From: Williamsia muralis
GTDB lineage: Bacteria; Actinomycetota; Actinomycetes; Mycobacteriales; Mycobacteriaceae
DNA length: 64,000 bases
Reading direction: 5' to 3'
NCBI RefSeq assembly: GCF_002735905.1
Contig: NZ_PEBD01000010.1
Span: 248,001-312,000, forward strand
The translations under genes and the position numbers were made by a program. The notes beneath the pieces are model-generated. The model saw only the letters and a program-made list of their open reading frames with translations. It made no database searches and was not told where the DNA came from. This document shows positions 34,573 to 43,647 of the stretch, in pieces (within the stretch, counting starts at the first letter, position 1; each line of letters opens with the position of its first letter).

Positions 34573-35342
34573 CACCACTGCCCGAGGTCGGTGAGTGACC
34601 GAGCGATGGCCTCGGCGGTCGGTCCTTCGAGGTGGCCGGCCAGGCGGCCGTCGGCGAGGAACAAGACGCGGTCGGCTTGCGCCGCCGCAATCGGATCGTG
34701 GGTGACCATCACCACCGTCTGTCCCAGTTCGGTCGATGCACCGCGCAGGAGCCCGAGGATCTGATGACCGGTCCGGCTGTCGAGTGCTCCGGTGGGTTCG
34801 TCGGCGAAGATGACGCGCGGTCGGGTGATGAGCGCCCGCGCGATCGCGACCCGCTGTTGCTGCCCGCCGGAGAGTTCGGCGGGACGACGTCGGCTCATCT
34901 TCGCGAGCCCCACCGACGCCAGCGCGTGCTCCACGCGCGCGCGATCGGCGGTTCGGCCGGCCAGCAGGAGCGGCAACGTGACGTTCTGCTCGACGGTCAG
35001 CGAGGACAACAGGTTGTAGGCCTGGAACACGAAGCCGATGTGGTCGCGTCGGAATGTGGTGCGCGCCTTCTGCTTGAGGGCGCTGATCTCGGTGTCCCCC
35101 AGCCAGATCGAGCCACTGGTGGGTTGGTCGAGTCCAGCAGCGCAGTGCAGGAACGTGCTCTTGCCCGAGCCGGAGGGGCCCATGATCGCGGTGAATCCCT
35201 GCGGCGGCAACGTGAGACTGACGGAGTCCAGTGCGGTGATCTGGCCACGGCCTGATGAATAGCTTTTGGCGACGTTGTCCAGGCGCAGCGCGGGTGTCGG
35301 CGTCAACGATTTCAGGGGTTGAACGGGTGCTGTTGAAGTCAT
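34572..35342 (-). CDS. ABC transporter ATPase (MacB/LolD type)
   Basis: Nucleotide-binding subunit of 256 residues. Walker A is GPSGSGKST, the signature is LSGGQQQR, Walker B is [13 protein letters not shown] and the switch is VTHD. The [14 protein letters not shown] opening is typical of MacB-like exporters. ATG 35342 ([10 protein letters not shown]) was preferred to 35399. It shares a divergent 109-base promoter region with the histidine kinase gene. Confidence 0.95.
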   Translation of the reverse strand: MTSTAPVQPLKSLTPTPALRLDNVAKSYSSGRGQITALDSVSLTLPPQGFTAIMGPSGSGKSTFLHCAAGLDQPTSGSIWLGDTEISALKQKARTTFRRDHIGFVFQAYNLLSSLTVEQNVTLPLLLAGRTADRARVEHALASVGLAKMSRRRPAELSGGQQQRVAIARALITRPRVIFADEPTGALDSRTGHQILGLLRGASTELGQTVVMVTHDPIAAAQADRVLFLADGRLAGHLEGPTAEAIARSLTDLGQW

Positions 35343-35451
35343 GTCAGCAACGCTATGAATCGGCGAGCCACCGGACCATCCCGCTGGCCACCCAACCAAT
35401 GGTGTAGCCCGCTATACCGTTTTCGCGCGGTGGTTACGGCATCCTGGAGCG

Positions 35452-36702
35452 ATGAGTCGAAGCGAACAGGCCGCGAAGTGGTGGCGGGCATGTCGTTTCT
35501 TGATGGTCGAAGGCGCCGCGGCGGTGGTGTCGTTGGTGTTCGTGTTCGGCGCGCTGATCATCGCGCCGTTGCTGATCCTCTTCGTCGGATGGCTGCTGGT
35601 GCCCGCTTACGTGCGGGTGCTGCGTTTCTGGGCCGGCGAGGCGCGTCGTCGCACCGGGCGCTACACCGGCGTCGTGATTCCGGAGCGATACCCTCCGATG
35701 GAGGATCGCCTTGGATTCAGCGACCTGCGAACCATGTTGTGGTCATCGCCGTTTCGCCGCGACCTGGCGTGGGTCACCGGCCACGCGTTCGCTGCGCTCG
35801 TCGCAGGCTTCGTTGCCGTCGTCCTGCCGCTGGCGGCGATCAACTCGATGTTGATACCGGCGTACTGGTGGGCGATGCCCGCCGACGAGCCGGTGGGCAA
35901 CATCTATCTGGTCACGTCGTGGCCCCTGGCCGCCACCATGCCGTTCATCGCGCTCGCCTATGCGGTGATCGCGCGGTGGTTGATCCCTGCGTTGGCACGT
36001 GCAATCGCGGGCATGGCCGCCAAACTCCTTGCACCCAGGCGTGAAACCGAACTGACGCAACGGGTTACGGCGCTGACCGAAAGTCGGGCCGCGGCGCTCG
36101 ATGCACACGCCGCCGAATTGCGGCGCATCGAACGCGATCTGCACGACGGTGCCCAGAATCGGTTGGTGGCGGTGGTGATGATGCTCGGTCTGGCCGAACG
36201 ATCGCTGCGTGTCGACCCTGATCAAGCTCTGCCCCAACTGCTTCGGGCGCAAGACGCCGCATCCGATGCTCTGTCGGAGCTGCGGACCTTGGTGCACGAC
36301 ATCTACCCGCCGATCCTCGACGAGCTCGGCCTCGAGGGGGCGGTTGCAGCTCTTGCCGGACGCTCCTCGATCACCTGCGTCCTGGATGTGCGGAACTTGC
36401 TGCGTGCACCAGCCGCTGTGGAAGCTGCCGCCTACTTCGTGGTGGCCGAAGCGCTGACCAACGTGGCCAAGCACAGCGGCGCCGAGACCGTGCATCTGAC
36501 CATCAGCACTCGCGGTGACGACAACGGGAACACGATGGTGATCACTGTTGTCGACGACGGCCGCGGAGGGGCCGAGGAGACCGCGGGTAGTGGGCTGTCG
36601 GGAATCCGCCGCCGGGTGGCAGCATTCGAGGGAACGATGACATTGAACAGCCCTGCAGGCGGGCCGACAGAACTCGAAGTGGAGCTGCCATGCGGATTTT
36701 GA
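35452..36702 (+). CDS. Two-component sensor histidine kinase (NarL/DesK class)
   Basis: Membrane kinase of 416 residues. The N-terminal sensor has about four TM helices (residues 20-50, 100-125, 150-175) with little outside the membrane, as in intramembrane-sensing kinases. The dimerisation/phospho-acceptor site is RRIERDLHDGAQNRLVAV (HisKA_3). The ATPase has EALTNVAKHS, VVDDGRGG and GSGLSGIRRRV. Divergence from an ABC exporter suggests it senses the exporter's substrate or envelope stress. The last 13 bases overlap the regulator gene. Confidence 0.94.
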   Translation: MSRSEQAAKWWRACRFLMVEGAAAVVSLVFVFGALIIAPLLILFVGWLLVPAYVRVLRFWAGEARRRTGRYTGVVIPERYPPMEDRLGFSDLRTMLWSSPFRRDLAWVTGHAFAALVAGFVAVVLPLAAINSMLIPAYWWAMPADEPVGNIYLVTSWPLAATMPFIALAYAVIARWLIPALARAIAGMAAKLLAPRRETELTQRVTALTESRAAALDAHAAELRRIERDLHDGAQNRLVAVVMMLGLAERSLRVDPDQALPQLLRAQDAASDALSELRTLVHDIYPPILDELGLEGAVAALAGRSSITCVLDVRNLLRAPAAVEAAAYFVVAEALTNVAKHSGAETVHLTISTRGDDNGNTMVITVVDDGRGGAEETAGSGLSGIRRRVAAFEGTMTLNSPAGGPTELEVELPCGF

Positions 36703-37334
36703 TCGCCGAGGACGACTCCCTGCTGCGCGAGGGACTCGCGCTGCTGCTGCGTAGCGTTGGTATCGAGGTGACCGCCGCGGTCGCAGATGCCGAGCAGTTC
36801 CTCGAGTCGTTCGACGCGGACCCGCCCGACGGTGCAGTGCTCGACGTCCGCATGCCGCCGACGTTCACCAACGAGGGATTGAAGGCGGCCATCGAGGTAC
36901 GCCGCCGGGTCCCCGACTTCCCCGTGCTGGTCCTGTCCGCCTACGTCGAGGACAGATACGCCGGCGAACTGCTGGCGGGCAGTGCGTCGGGGGTGGGGTA
37001 TCTGCTCAAGGAGCGGGTCGGCAAAGTCGAGGAGTTCGTCGACGCTCTCGAACGTGTGGTCGCGGGCGGAACGGTGATGGACCCGGAAGTGGTGTCGCAG
37101 TTGATGAGCCGTCGCCGAGCCGATGACCCGATCCGATCGCTCACACCTCGCGAATCGGAGGTGTTGCGGTTGATGGCCGAAGGCCTCGGAAACGCCGACA
37201 TCGCCCGCAAGCTGGTGGTCAGCGACACCGCCGTGAGCAAACACATCGGCAACATCTTCGCCAAGCTCGGACTGACCACCTCTGACACCGGACACCGGCG
37301 AGTGCTGGCGGTGCTGGCTCACCTGCGGTCATAG
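36690..37334 (+). CDS. LuxR/NarL-type response regulator
   Basis: DNA-binding regulator of 214 residues. The receiver has DD near the N-terminus (IAEDDSLL), phospho-acceptor Asp52 in AVLDVRMPP and Lys in LLKERVG. The C-terminal HTH_LuxR is LTPRESEVLRLMAEGLGNADIARKLVVSDTAVSKHIGNI written here in part as a family match. It is co-translated with the kinase and most likely controls the divergent ABC operon. Confidence 0.95.
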   Translation: MRILIAEDDSLLREGLALLLRSVGIEVTAAVADAEQFLESFDADPPDGAVLDVRMPPTFTNEGLKAAIEVRRRVPDFPVLVLSAYVEDRYAGELLAGSASGVGYLLKERVGKVEEFVDALERVVAGGTVMDPEVVSQLMSRRRADDPIRSLTPRESEVLRLMAEGLGNADIARKLVVSDTAVSKHIGNIFAKLGLTTSDTGHRRVLAVLAHLRS

Positions 37335-37367
37335 AGACGTTGACCCAGAACGCGATTGCGATCTGCA

Positions 37368-38567
37368 CTACTCGCCTGAGGTCGAAATGATCTGCGAGAC
37401 TGCCGTGGGTGGATACCAGTTCTGCGTTCGTTTGAGTTGTGCCCGGAGCGCCGACGGTGGCGTGGTCTGCAATATCAGGTCCCGAATGGCCGTGCGGCTG
37501 CGTCCGCGGACGTGTGCAACCGTTCCGAGTCGACGGGACCGTCTCGCAAGGGTTTGGGTCCGCGGTCGGCGGGCTTTGTCATAACTGCTGAGAATTGAAT
37601 CGATGGTGCGCACATCAGCATTGGTGACCGCGGCAATGGGCGATAGGAGTACGGCGAGCGTCGCGGCGTCTTCCATCGCCTGACCACCTCCCTGACCGAG
37701 GTTGGGAGTCATGGCATGAGCGGCATCACCCAGTAGGACACCGCGGCCGTATCGGTACGACGAAAGGTCGGCGGCGAGTTCATCGATGGGCAGAAGTGAG
37801 ATGCTCTCGGGCTCGGTGTTGTGAATCAATTCGGGAATGGGGGAGTGCCAGGTGCCGAACAACCGGTTCAGTTCGGCGACTTCGTCCAGCGCGGACAGGG
37901 GTCGTCGCCGTGGCATGCTGGCGACACCGAACCAGTACACACGACCGTCGGCCAGGGGCGCGACACCGAATCGCTTTTGCTCGCCCCAGGTTTCGCCTGC
38001 CTCGCCCTGTAGGTCGACCGGCGTGGATGTGATACCCCGCCAAGCGCTGTATCCGGCGTAACGGACGCCGGGGTCGTGGCCCCATCGAGCGCGGAGGCCG
38101 CTGTGAAGGCCGTCGGCCGCGATGACGAGGTCGAAGTCTTGCACGCTCGAAGAACCGGGCGGCCGGCGGATGCATACGGTTCCGTTGGCATGAGCGTCGG
38201 TCACCTCCGCTGAACATCGGAGGGTTCCAGGCCGCAACTGGGCCAGCAGCATGTGGTGCAGATCGGCGCGGTGAGCAATTCGCAAGTCGGTCACTGCGTC
38301 AGACGGGATCGTGGCCAGCCATCGCCCGTCAGGCCGTTGTTGTCCGCTGCGGTAGGCCGAAGCCGTCGGCGACGTGATCGCCTCGAACTGTTCCCTGAGT
38401 CCAAGCGATTCGAGTGCACGGAGTCCGTTGCCGAAGACCGACAGTCCGGACCCGCCTGCACGAACCCGTTCCGAACGTTCGAACACGGTGACTGCGGCAC
38501 CGCTGCGCTGCAACCCGACGGACACACACAACCCGCCGATACCCGCCCCCACCACTGCGACCTTCAT
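37368..38567 (-). CDS. FAD-dependent aromatic-type monooxygenase
   Basis: Group A flavin monooxygenase of 399 residues. FAD/NADPH motifs: VAVVGAGIGGLCVSVGL at the N-terminus, VIAADGLHSGLRARW (DG motif) and GRGVLLGDAAHAMTPNLGQG. The substrate is unknown; relatives hydroxylate phenols, quinolines or antibiotics. The gene is divergent from a TetR regulator, and two copies of one palindrome lie between them, so it is probably induced by its substrate. Confidence 0.93.
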   Translation of the reverse strand: MKVAVVGAGIGGLCVSVGLQRSGAAVTVFERSERVRAGGSGLSVFGNGLRALESLGLREQFEAITSPTASAYRSGQQRPDGRWLATIPSDAVTDLRIAHRADLHHMLLAQLRPGTLRCSAEVTDAHANGTVCIRRPPGSSSVQDFDLVIAADGLHSGLRARWGHDPGVRYAGYSAWRGITSTPVDLQGEAGETWGEQKRFGVAPLADGRVYWFGVASMPRRRPLSALDEVAELNRLFGTWHSPIPELIHNTEPESISLLPIDELAADLSSYRYGRGVLLGDAAHAMTPNLGQGGGQAMEDAATLAVLLSPIAAVTNADVRTIDSILSSYDKARRPRTQTLARRSRRLGTVAHVRGRSRTAIRDLILQTTPPSALRAQLKRTQNWYPPTAVSQIISTSGE

Positions 38568-38579
38568 GCCGTTCTCCTG

Positions 38580-38624
38580 CTACACCTGTAGTGCCATTGC
38601 CTGCTCGACTCTACAGTTGTAGAG
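38580..38624. promoter_or_regulatory. Two copies of a CTACA-N2-TGTAG operator
   Basis: Site 1 is CTACACCTGTAG (38580-38591). Site 2 is CTACAGTTGTAG (38611-38622), extended to a perfect 16-bp CTCTACAGTTGTAGAG (38609-38624). Their centres are 31 bp apart, about three helical turns. A lone half-site ATCTGTAGG follows at about 38638. These are the likely binding sites of the divergent TetR protein. Confidence 0.82.
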
Positions 38625-38653
38625 GAAGAGTGCAACATCTGTAGGGTTTTCGC

Positions 38654-39256
38654 ATGACATCAGGAACGGGCAGTCAGTCGCGGGCTGACGTCATCGCCGA
38701 TGCGGCCATCGTTGTGATCGCCGGGCAGGGATTGCGCGGGCTGACCCATCGCACTGTCGATTCGACCGCAGGAATACCTCAGGGCTCCACGTCGTACTAC
38801 GCGCCGACGCGGCACGCGCTTCTCGGCCTTGCTGCGAATAGGCTCGCGAAACGCAGCGCGACGAATGCCGACAACATCCTGCTCGACCTCGGCACGACCG
38901 TGCCGGATGACGTCGAGGAACGGGTCGGTAGGCTCAGCGCCGCCGCCACCGCACTGATGGACTCATTCGTCGGCCGGCCGGTTGATATGCGCGCCCGCTA
39001 CGCGCTGCTGATCGAGTTGCCAACGGACGACGCTCTACACAGAGCACTTTCGTCGGCGTCTGCTGTGCAGGCCGGCGCAGCGGACGCCACCGAGCTGGTG
39101 CTGTCCCGCTTCGGTGTGAGCAATCCCAGGACACGTACACACGAGCTCATGCGGCTCATCGATTCCCTCGTCTTCACCCAGATCGCGACCCCGTCTCCCG
39201 ACGCTCGACCAGCAGCGGTCGGTGCGTTGACTGCCTACCTACGCGGAATCATGTGA
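38654..39256 (+). CDS. TetR family transcriptional regulator
   Basis: Repressor of 200 residues. The N-terminal HTH is GLRGLTHRTVDSTAGIPQGSTSYYAPTR, with the recognition helix GSTSYYAPT typical of TetR proteins; the rest is an all-helical ligand domain. It starts 86 bases from the monooxygenase start and flanks the paired operators, so it almost certainly represses that gene and itself. Confidence 0.92.
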   Translation: MTSGTGSQSRADVIADAAIVVIAGQGLRGLTHRTVDSTAGIPQGSTSYYAPTRHALLGLAANRLAKRSATNADNILLDLGTTVPDDVEERVGRLSAAATALMDSFVGRPVDMRARYALLIELPTDDALHRALSSASAVQAGAADATELVLSRFGVSNPRTRTHELMRLIDSLVFTQIATPSPDARPAAVGALTAYLRGIM

Positions 39257-39680
39257 GGGCGCTGTTCAGGACATCGCAACTGTCGCCGTCGTCAAGATGG
39301 GGATTTGCCGCCGAAGAATTTAGAATGCTCGAGCGTGCCGGGCCGCACCCTCGGGAATGTGTGCCCCCGCAATGATTGTATGCAACGGGAATTGCGATGT
39401 AATCGGCGGACAGCACGTCGAAAATGCGCGATGGTCGAAATCGAGGGCGCGCCAGGGTTCATTCGTGGGGCCGCCTCGTATGCTGTTGTGTTGAATTCCA
39501 TGACTTCTCTGCGAAGACCGCCGAAGGCGGGCGTGACCACTCAGTTCGTTCACCGCGACCGACCGCGAGATGTGTTGGCGGGACGCCAGAAGCCCTGCTG
39601 CGCGCGCGCTGACCGTGTGCAGTATGGCTGCACACGGCCAGTGACGAGTCGGTCGCCTATTGGTGAGAAGCGGAATCGGC
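39257..39680. other. 424-base gap with a perfect 10-bp hairpin
   Basis: CCGTGTGCAG (39611-39620) pairs perfectly with CTGCACACGG (39626-39635) around a 5-base loop, 46 bases past the peptide B stop on the minus strand; it has no T-run. The remaining sequence is somewhat AT-richer than its surroundings. An 82-residue minus frame at 39292-39540 is Arg-rich with no recognisable features, and I do not support it as a gene. Confidence 0.6.
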
Positions 39681-39770
39681 CTAGGCGTCACTGCCGGTGA
39701 CGATGGTTTCCGCGAAATCCCAAAGCGCATTGTCGATGGACTCGATGAAATAGAAGATGGCAGACAGCAT
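39681..39770 (-). CDS. Unannotated 29-residue acidic amphipathic peptide (peptide B)
   Basis: ATG 39770 is preceded by GGAAGGACCATC, a strong ribosome site. The chain reads MLSAIFYFIESIDNALWDFA and ends TGSDA, stop TAG. It has five acidic and no basic residues and no signal peptide, and it shares an I-D-N-A core and overall character with peptide A at 31675, though the two are not close in sequence. An unusually AT-rich leader lies upstream, and clpB is divergent. In C. glutamicum the similarly tiny acidic PorA/PorH porin genes sit beside a chaperone gene (groEL2); that parallel is suggestive only. Confidence 0.65.
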   Translation of the reverse strand: MLSAIFYFIESIDNALWDFAETIVTGSDA

Positions 39771-39784
39771 GATGGTCCTTCCCG

Positions 39785-39862
39785 ACCCTTATTATTTTTA
39801 AGCCCTGTAATGCAATGAAACGAGATTGATATCTCTGTATCAGAAATACCACAATTGTGGTC
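39785..39862 (-). promoter_or_regulatory. AT-rich leader and palindrome upstream of peptide B
   Basis: A CCACAATTGTGG palindrome (39849-39860) contains TTGTGG, which with a 17-base spacer leads to TATCAA on the minus strand, a plausible promoter. A run GCTTAAAAATAATAAGGG follows closer to the gene. The stretch is much richer in A/T than the rest of the window. Confidence 0.5.
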
Positions 39863-39934
39863 GCGGTCACAAGGACGGCGCAACGTCGGCCATGAAAGCA
39901 CACCGTGTCGAGACGGCCGACCCAACAACTTTTA

Positions 39935-39968
39935 CTTGAGCGGAACAGACTCAACTCTTGGTGCGTTA
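39935..39968 (+). promoter_or_regulatory. HAIR operator (HspR) overlapping a SigH-type promoter for clpB
   Basis: CTTGAGC-N7-ACTCAAC (39935-39955) matches the HspR HAIR consensus CTTGAGT-N7-ACTCAAG at 12 of 14 arm positions. Overlapping it, CGGAACA (39941-39947), 16 bases, then CGTTA (39964-39968) fits the mycobacterial SigH consensus GGAAC-N16/17-CGTT. This predicts HspR repression and SigH activation of clpB after heat or oxidative stress. Confidence 0.85.
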
Positions 39969-40032
39969 CACCTTCTGAACGGGCACACTAGGAGCCCGTA
40001 CCTGCTTGTTATTACCGAAGGAAGGTGCACGA

Positions 40033-42582
40033 GTGGACAGTTTCAACCCCACCACCAAGACGCAGGCCGCACTGTCGGCCGCGGTGCAGGCGGCAGCCGC
40101 CGCAGGCAACCCCGATGTCCGACCGGCACACGTGCTCGTCGCGCTGCTCGATCAGTCCGACGGGATCGCTGCGCCGCTGCTCAAGGCGGTCGGCGTTGAT
40201 CCCGCTCAGGCGCGTACCGCTGCCCAGCAGTTGGTCGACCGGCTACCCAAGGCGTCCGGAGCCAGCTCCACGCCTCAACTCAGCCGCGAGTCAATCGCAG
40301 CCGTTTCGGCGGCCCAGCAGCTCGCCGGCGAATTGAGCGACGAGTACGTCTCCACCGAACACCTCGCTGTCGGTTTGGCAACTGGTGACTCCGACGTCGC
40401 GAAGTTGCTCGCCAACCTGGGCGCGACTCCGCAATCGTTGCGCGATGCGTTTGTGGCCGTGCGCGGCAACGCCCGCGTCACCACTGCCGATCCAGAAGGC
40501 ACGTACCAGGCGCTGGAGAAGTACTCCACCGACCTGACCGCGGCCGCACGCGAAGGCAAGCTTGACCCGGTCATCGGCCGCGACACCGAGATTCGCCGTG
40601 TGGTGCAGGTGCTCAGCCGTCGCACCAAGAACAATCCCGTTCTGATCGGTGAGCCCGGCGTGGGCAAGACCGCCATCGTCGAGGGACTCGCCCAGCGCAT
40701 CATCGCCGGCGACGTCCCCGAGAGCCTGCGCGGCAAAACCGTTGTGTCCTTGGACATGGGGTCGATGGTCGCCGGCGCGAAGTATCGCGGGGAGTTCGAG
40801 GAGCGCCTGAAGGCCGTTCTCGAAGAGATCAAAGGGTCTGCGGGCCAGGTCATCACGTTCATCGATGAGCTGCACACCATCGTCGGCGCCGGTGCCACCG
40901 GTGAAGGTGCGATGGACGCAGGCAACATGATCAAGCCGATGTTGGCCCGCGGCGAGCTGCGACTTGTCGGTGCCACCACACTGAGTGAATATCGCCAGTA
41001 CATCGAGAAGGACGCCGCTCTCGAACGCCGGTTTCAGCAGGTGTACGTGGGAGAACCCTCGGTCGAAGACGCCATCGGTATCTTGCGGGGGCTCAAAGAG
41101 CGCTACGAGGTGCACCACGGTGTTCGGATCACGGACTCCGCACTCGTTGCCGCCGCCACCCTGAGCGACCGCTACATCACCGCAAGGTTCCTGCCCGACA
41201 AGGCAATCGACCTCGTGGACGAAGCGGCATCGCGTCTGCGGATGGAGATCGACTCCCGTCCGGTCGAGATCGACGAAGTCGAGCGTGTGGTCCGTCGACT
41301 CGAGGTCGAGGAGGTCGCGCTCGCCAAGGAAACCGATGAGGCTTCCAAGGTGCGCCTGGACAAACTGCGCCAGGAACTCGCCGATCACCGCGAGAAGCTG
41401 AACGAACTCTCCGCGCGTTGGCAGGGTGAGAAGCAGGCCATCGACGCGGTGCGAGATCTGAAGGAACGTTTGGAGCACCTCCGTGGTGAATCCGAGCGCG
41501 CCGAACGAGACGGCGATCTGGGACGTGCAGCAGAGCTCCGATACGGCCAGATCCCCGTCTTGGAAAAGGAACTCGACGCGGCTGCTGCCAAGTCGGGTGC
41601 GGTCAACGGCGATGTGATGCTGCAGGAGGAGGTCGGTCCCGACGATGTGGCGCAGGTCGTCTCATCGTGGACTGGTATCCCTGCAGGTCGCATGCTCGAA
41701 GGCGAGACCGCCAAGTTGCTGCGGATGGAAGACGAACTCGGATCGCGGGTCGTCGGCCAGAAGCAGGCCATCGAGGCGGTGTCTGACGCGGTTCGCCGTG
41801 CCCGGGCCGGTGTGGCCGACCCGAACCGTCCGCTCGGGTCGTTCCTGTTCCTCGGCCCCACGGGTGTCGGCAAAACCGAGCTCGCAAAGGCGCTGGCAGA
41901 GTTCCTGTTCGACGACGAGCGCGCGATGGTGCGCATCGACATGAGTGAGTACGGCGAAAAGCACAGCGTCGCGCGGCTCGTGGGTGCGCCTCCGGGCTAC
42001 GTCGGCTACGAGTCCGGCGGCCAGTTGACCGAAGCAGTTCGGCGTCGCCCGTACACGGTGGTGCTGTTCGACGAGGTCGAGAAGGCCCACCCCGACGTGT
42101 TCGACGTGCTGTTGCAGGTGCTCGATGAGGGACGGTTGACGGACGGTCAAGGCCGCACTGTCGATTTCCGGAACACCATCTTGGTCCTCACGTCGAACCT
42201 CGGCGCAGGCGGCAACAAGGATCAGGTCATGGCGGCGGTGCGCTCGGCGTTCAAGCCCGAGTTCATCAACCGGCTCGACGACGTGGTGGTGTTCGACTCG
42301 CTGACCGAGGAGCAGTTGGTGTCCATCGTCGACATCCAGCTTGGCCAGTTGCAGAAGCGGCTCGCACAGCGTCGATTGCACCTGGAGGTCTCGGACAATG
42401 CCAAGAAGTGGCTCGGCACACGCGGTTTCGATCCGCTGTACGGTGCTCGACCGCTGCGTCGACTTGTTCAGCAGGCCATCGGCGACCAGCTCGCGAGGGC
42501 GCTGCTCTCCGGTGACATCACCGACGGAGACGTAGTGCCCGTGAACACCAGCGCAGACGGCGAGACGTTGGTTCTCGGCTGA
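40033..42582 (+). CDS. clpB: ATP-dependent disaggregase ClpB
   Basis: Hexameric AAA+ disaggregase that works with DnaK/DnaJ to rescue aggregated proteins. 849 residues. The N-domain ([14 protein letters not shown] to about 150) precedes NBD1 with Walker A GEPGVGKT (206-213) and FIDELHT. A coiled-coil middle domain (about 400-525) follows, then NBD2 with GPTGVGKT (608-615) and [18 protein letters not shown] 40033 has GGAAGG seven bases upstream. It is preceded by a HAIR/SigH control region, and HspR is encoded at the left end of the window. Confidence 0.98.
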   Translation: MDSFNPTTKTQAALSAAVQAAAAAGNPDVRPAHVLVALLDQSDGIAAPLLKAVGVDPAQARTAAQQLVDRLPKASGASSTPQLSRESIAAVSAAQQLAGELSDEYVSTEHLAVGLATGDSDVAKLLANLGATPQSLRDAFVAVRGNARVTTADPEGTYQALEKYSTDLTAAAREGKLDPVIGRDTEIRRVVQVLSRRTKNNPVLIGEPGVGKTAIVEGLAQRIIAGDVPESLRGKTVVSLDMGSMVAGAKYRGEFEERLKAVLEEIKGSAGQVITFIDELHTIVGAGATGEGAMDAGNMIKPMLARGELRLVGATTLSEYRQYIEKDAALERRFQQVYVGEPSVEDAIGILRGLKERYEVHHGVRITDSALVAAATLSDRYITARFLPDKAIDLVDEAASRLRMEIDSRPVEIDEVERVVRRLEVEEVALAKETDEASKVRLDKLRQELADHREKLNELSARWQGEKQAIDAVRDLKERLEHLRGESERAERDGDLGRAAELRYGQIPVLEKELDAAAAKSGAVNGDVMLQEEVGPDDVAQVVSSWTGIPAGRMLEGETAKLLRMEDELGSRVVGQKQAIEAVSDAVRRARAGVADPNRPLGSFLFLGPTGVGKTELAKALAEFLFDDERAMVRIDMSEYGEKHSVARLVGAPPGYVGYESGGQLTEAVRRRPYTVVLFDEVEKAHPDVFDVLLQVLDEGRLTDGQGRTVDFRNTILVLTSNLGAGGNKDQVMAAVRSAFKPEFINRLDDVVVFDSLTEEQLVSIVDIQLGQLQKRLAQRRLHLEVSDNAKKWLGTRGFDPLYGARPLRRLVQQAIGDQLARALLSGDITDGDVVPVNTSADGETLVLG

Positions 42583-42590
42583 CGCAATTC

Positions 42591-42648
42591 GCTCCACCTG
42601 CTTGCGTGCGCTCCGGTTGCAACCGGTGCAAACGTCAGCAGGTGGAGC
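42591..42648. repeat. 58-bp hairpin element, copy 1
   Basis: It begins GCTCCACCTG and ends CAGGTGGAGC, with an inner TTGCAACCGGTGCAA segment, so it can fold as an imperfect long hairpin. It lies in the convergent gap between clpB and the MerR gene and probably ends both transcripts. It is 55 of 58 bases identical to copy 2 at 43561, in the same orientation. Confidence 0.9.
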
Positions 42649-42666
42649 GATTATTTGTCAGGGGGG

Positions 42667-43482
42667 CTACCGCACGAAATCGACCTGCACCTCGGTGACC
42701 CACTGGCTCTGATCATCTGACATCTCGAGGTAGATCTCCCGACCCTGACCGGTCAGCGTGTAACCCTGCTCGCCGACCCACCGGTTCAGTGTCTGGTAGG
42801 TGCTGTCGATCTGATCCATCGACCCGAGGTGGATCATCGAGGCCACTTCGCCGCCGGGGATGTCGAAGGTCTCCAGCCCGGCAACGGAGTCGGCGGCCAC
42901 CGGGAAGGTGGCGTGTACCCACACCGCGTCGGGTGAGTGTTCGGGTGCCGGAGCGTAGTAGGCGATGCTCGGTCCGATGGGTGTTTGTCCTGCGGCGCCC
43001 AGGGCCTCGATGATCCGTGGGTACAGCGGCTGGATCACCGGACCGATGTCTTCGCTGGTGACACTATCGGCCAGGGCCCGAAGGCCGATGGTGGTGGCCG
43101 GTTCAACCGTCTTGGTGGTGATGTTGGGTTCTGACATGCTGTCCTCCGATTCGATGAGTCGAAGCCTCGCCTCCACCCGGGCGAGCCGGTGCTGATCCTG
43201 ACGAATCTGCGACTCGAGTTCGACCTGACGCAACCTCAGCATCGCGCGTAGATCCGCACCGGTCAGCTCGCCGTCGAGGATGCGGCGCACCTGCTCGAGT
43301 CGTAGACCGAGGTCCTTGAGCGCGACGATGCGGTTGAGCCGTTCCAGCTGGGACACCTCATAGAACCGGTATCCACTGTGGGGGTCGATGACCTGCGGTG
43401 TGAGCAGACCGATCGAGTCGTAGTGCCGCAACATCCGCACCGACACCCGGCCGAGTTTGGCGAATTCTCCGATGGTTTTCAT
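42667..43482 (-). CDS. MerR regulator with GyrI-like effector domain
   Basis: Drug- or metabolite-responsive activator of 271 residues, similar in plan to BmrR/BltR. The N-terminal HTH reads MKTIGEFAKLGRVSVRMLRH with the wing DPHSGYRFYEVSQ. A coiled coil (about 85-125) precedes a GyrI-like ligand domain (about 135-271) containing PIGPSIAYY. ATG 43482 begins at the HTH; a longer reading has no family match and crosses the repeat. A MerR-type promoter with a palindromic 19-base spacer lies directly upstream, so autoregulation is likely. Confidence 0.92.
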   Translation of the reverse strand: MKTIGEFAKLGRVSVRMLRHYDSIGLLTPQVIDPHSGYRFYEVSQLERLNRIVALKDLGLRLEQVRRILDGELTGADLRAMLRLRQVELESQIRQDQHRLARVEARLRLIESEDSMSEPNITTKTVEPATTIGLRALADSVTSEDIGPVIQPLYPRIIEALGAAGQTPIGPSIAYYAPAPEHSPDAVWVHATFPVAADSVAGLETFDIPGGEVASMIHLGSMDQIDSTYQTLNRWVGEQGYTLTGQGREIYLEMSDDQSQWVTEVQVDFVR

Positions 43483-43492
43483 GGCGATCCCC

Positions 43493-43523
43493 ACGTTGCA
43501 GGCTGACACGGTGTCAGGGTCAA
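43493..43523 (-). promoter_or_regulatory. MerR-type promoter/operator
   Basis: On the minus strand, -35 TTGACC (43523-43518), a 19-base spacer, then -10-like CAACGT (43498-43493). The spacer holds the perfect palindrome CTGACAC-C-GTGTCAG (43503-43517). A 19-bp spacer containing the operator is the hallmark of MerR-activated promoters. The -10 is a weak match, as expected for an activator-dependent site. Confidence 0.72.
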
Positions 43524-43560
43524 GCCTGCCGCACCCGCCGATCCTCGGCTTACGAAGTCC

Positions 43561-43618
43561 GCTCCACCTGCCTGCGTGCGCTCCGGTTGCAATCGGAGCA
43601 AACGTCAGCAGGTGGAGC
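43561..43618. repeat. 58-bp hairpin element, copy 2
   Basis: Same element as 42591-42648, with three substitutions; arms GCTCCACCTG and CAGGTGGAGC intact. It lies between the MerR promoter and the terminator of the MFS gene. The two copies bracket the whole MerR gene. Confidence 0.9.
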
Positions 43619-43647
43619 AAATTCTTGTGCGGCGCTGGAGTGACGGC

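Noticed and set aside
39292-39928. Minus-strand frames of 82 and 202 codons
   Set aside because: Arg-rich, no recognisable motif, and they run over the AT-rich promoter and peptide B.
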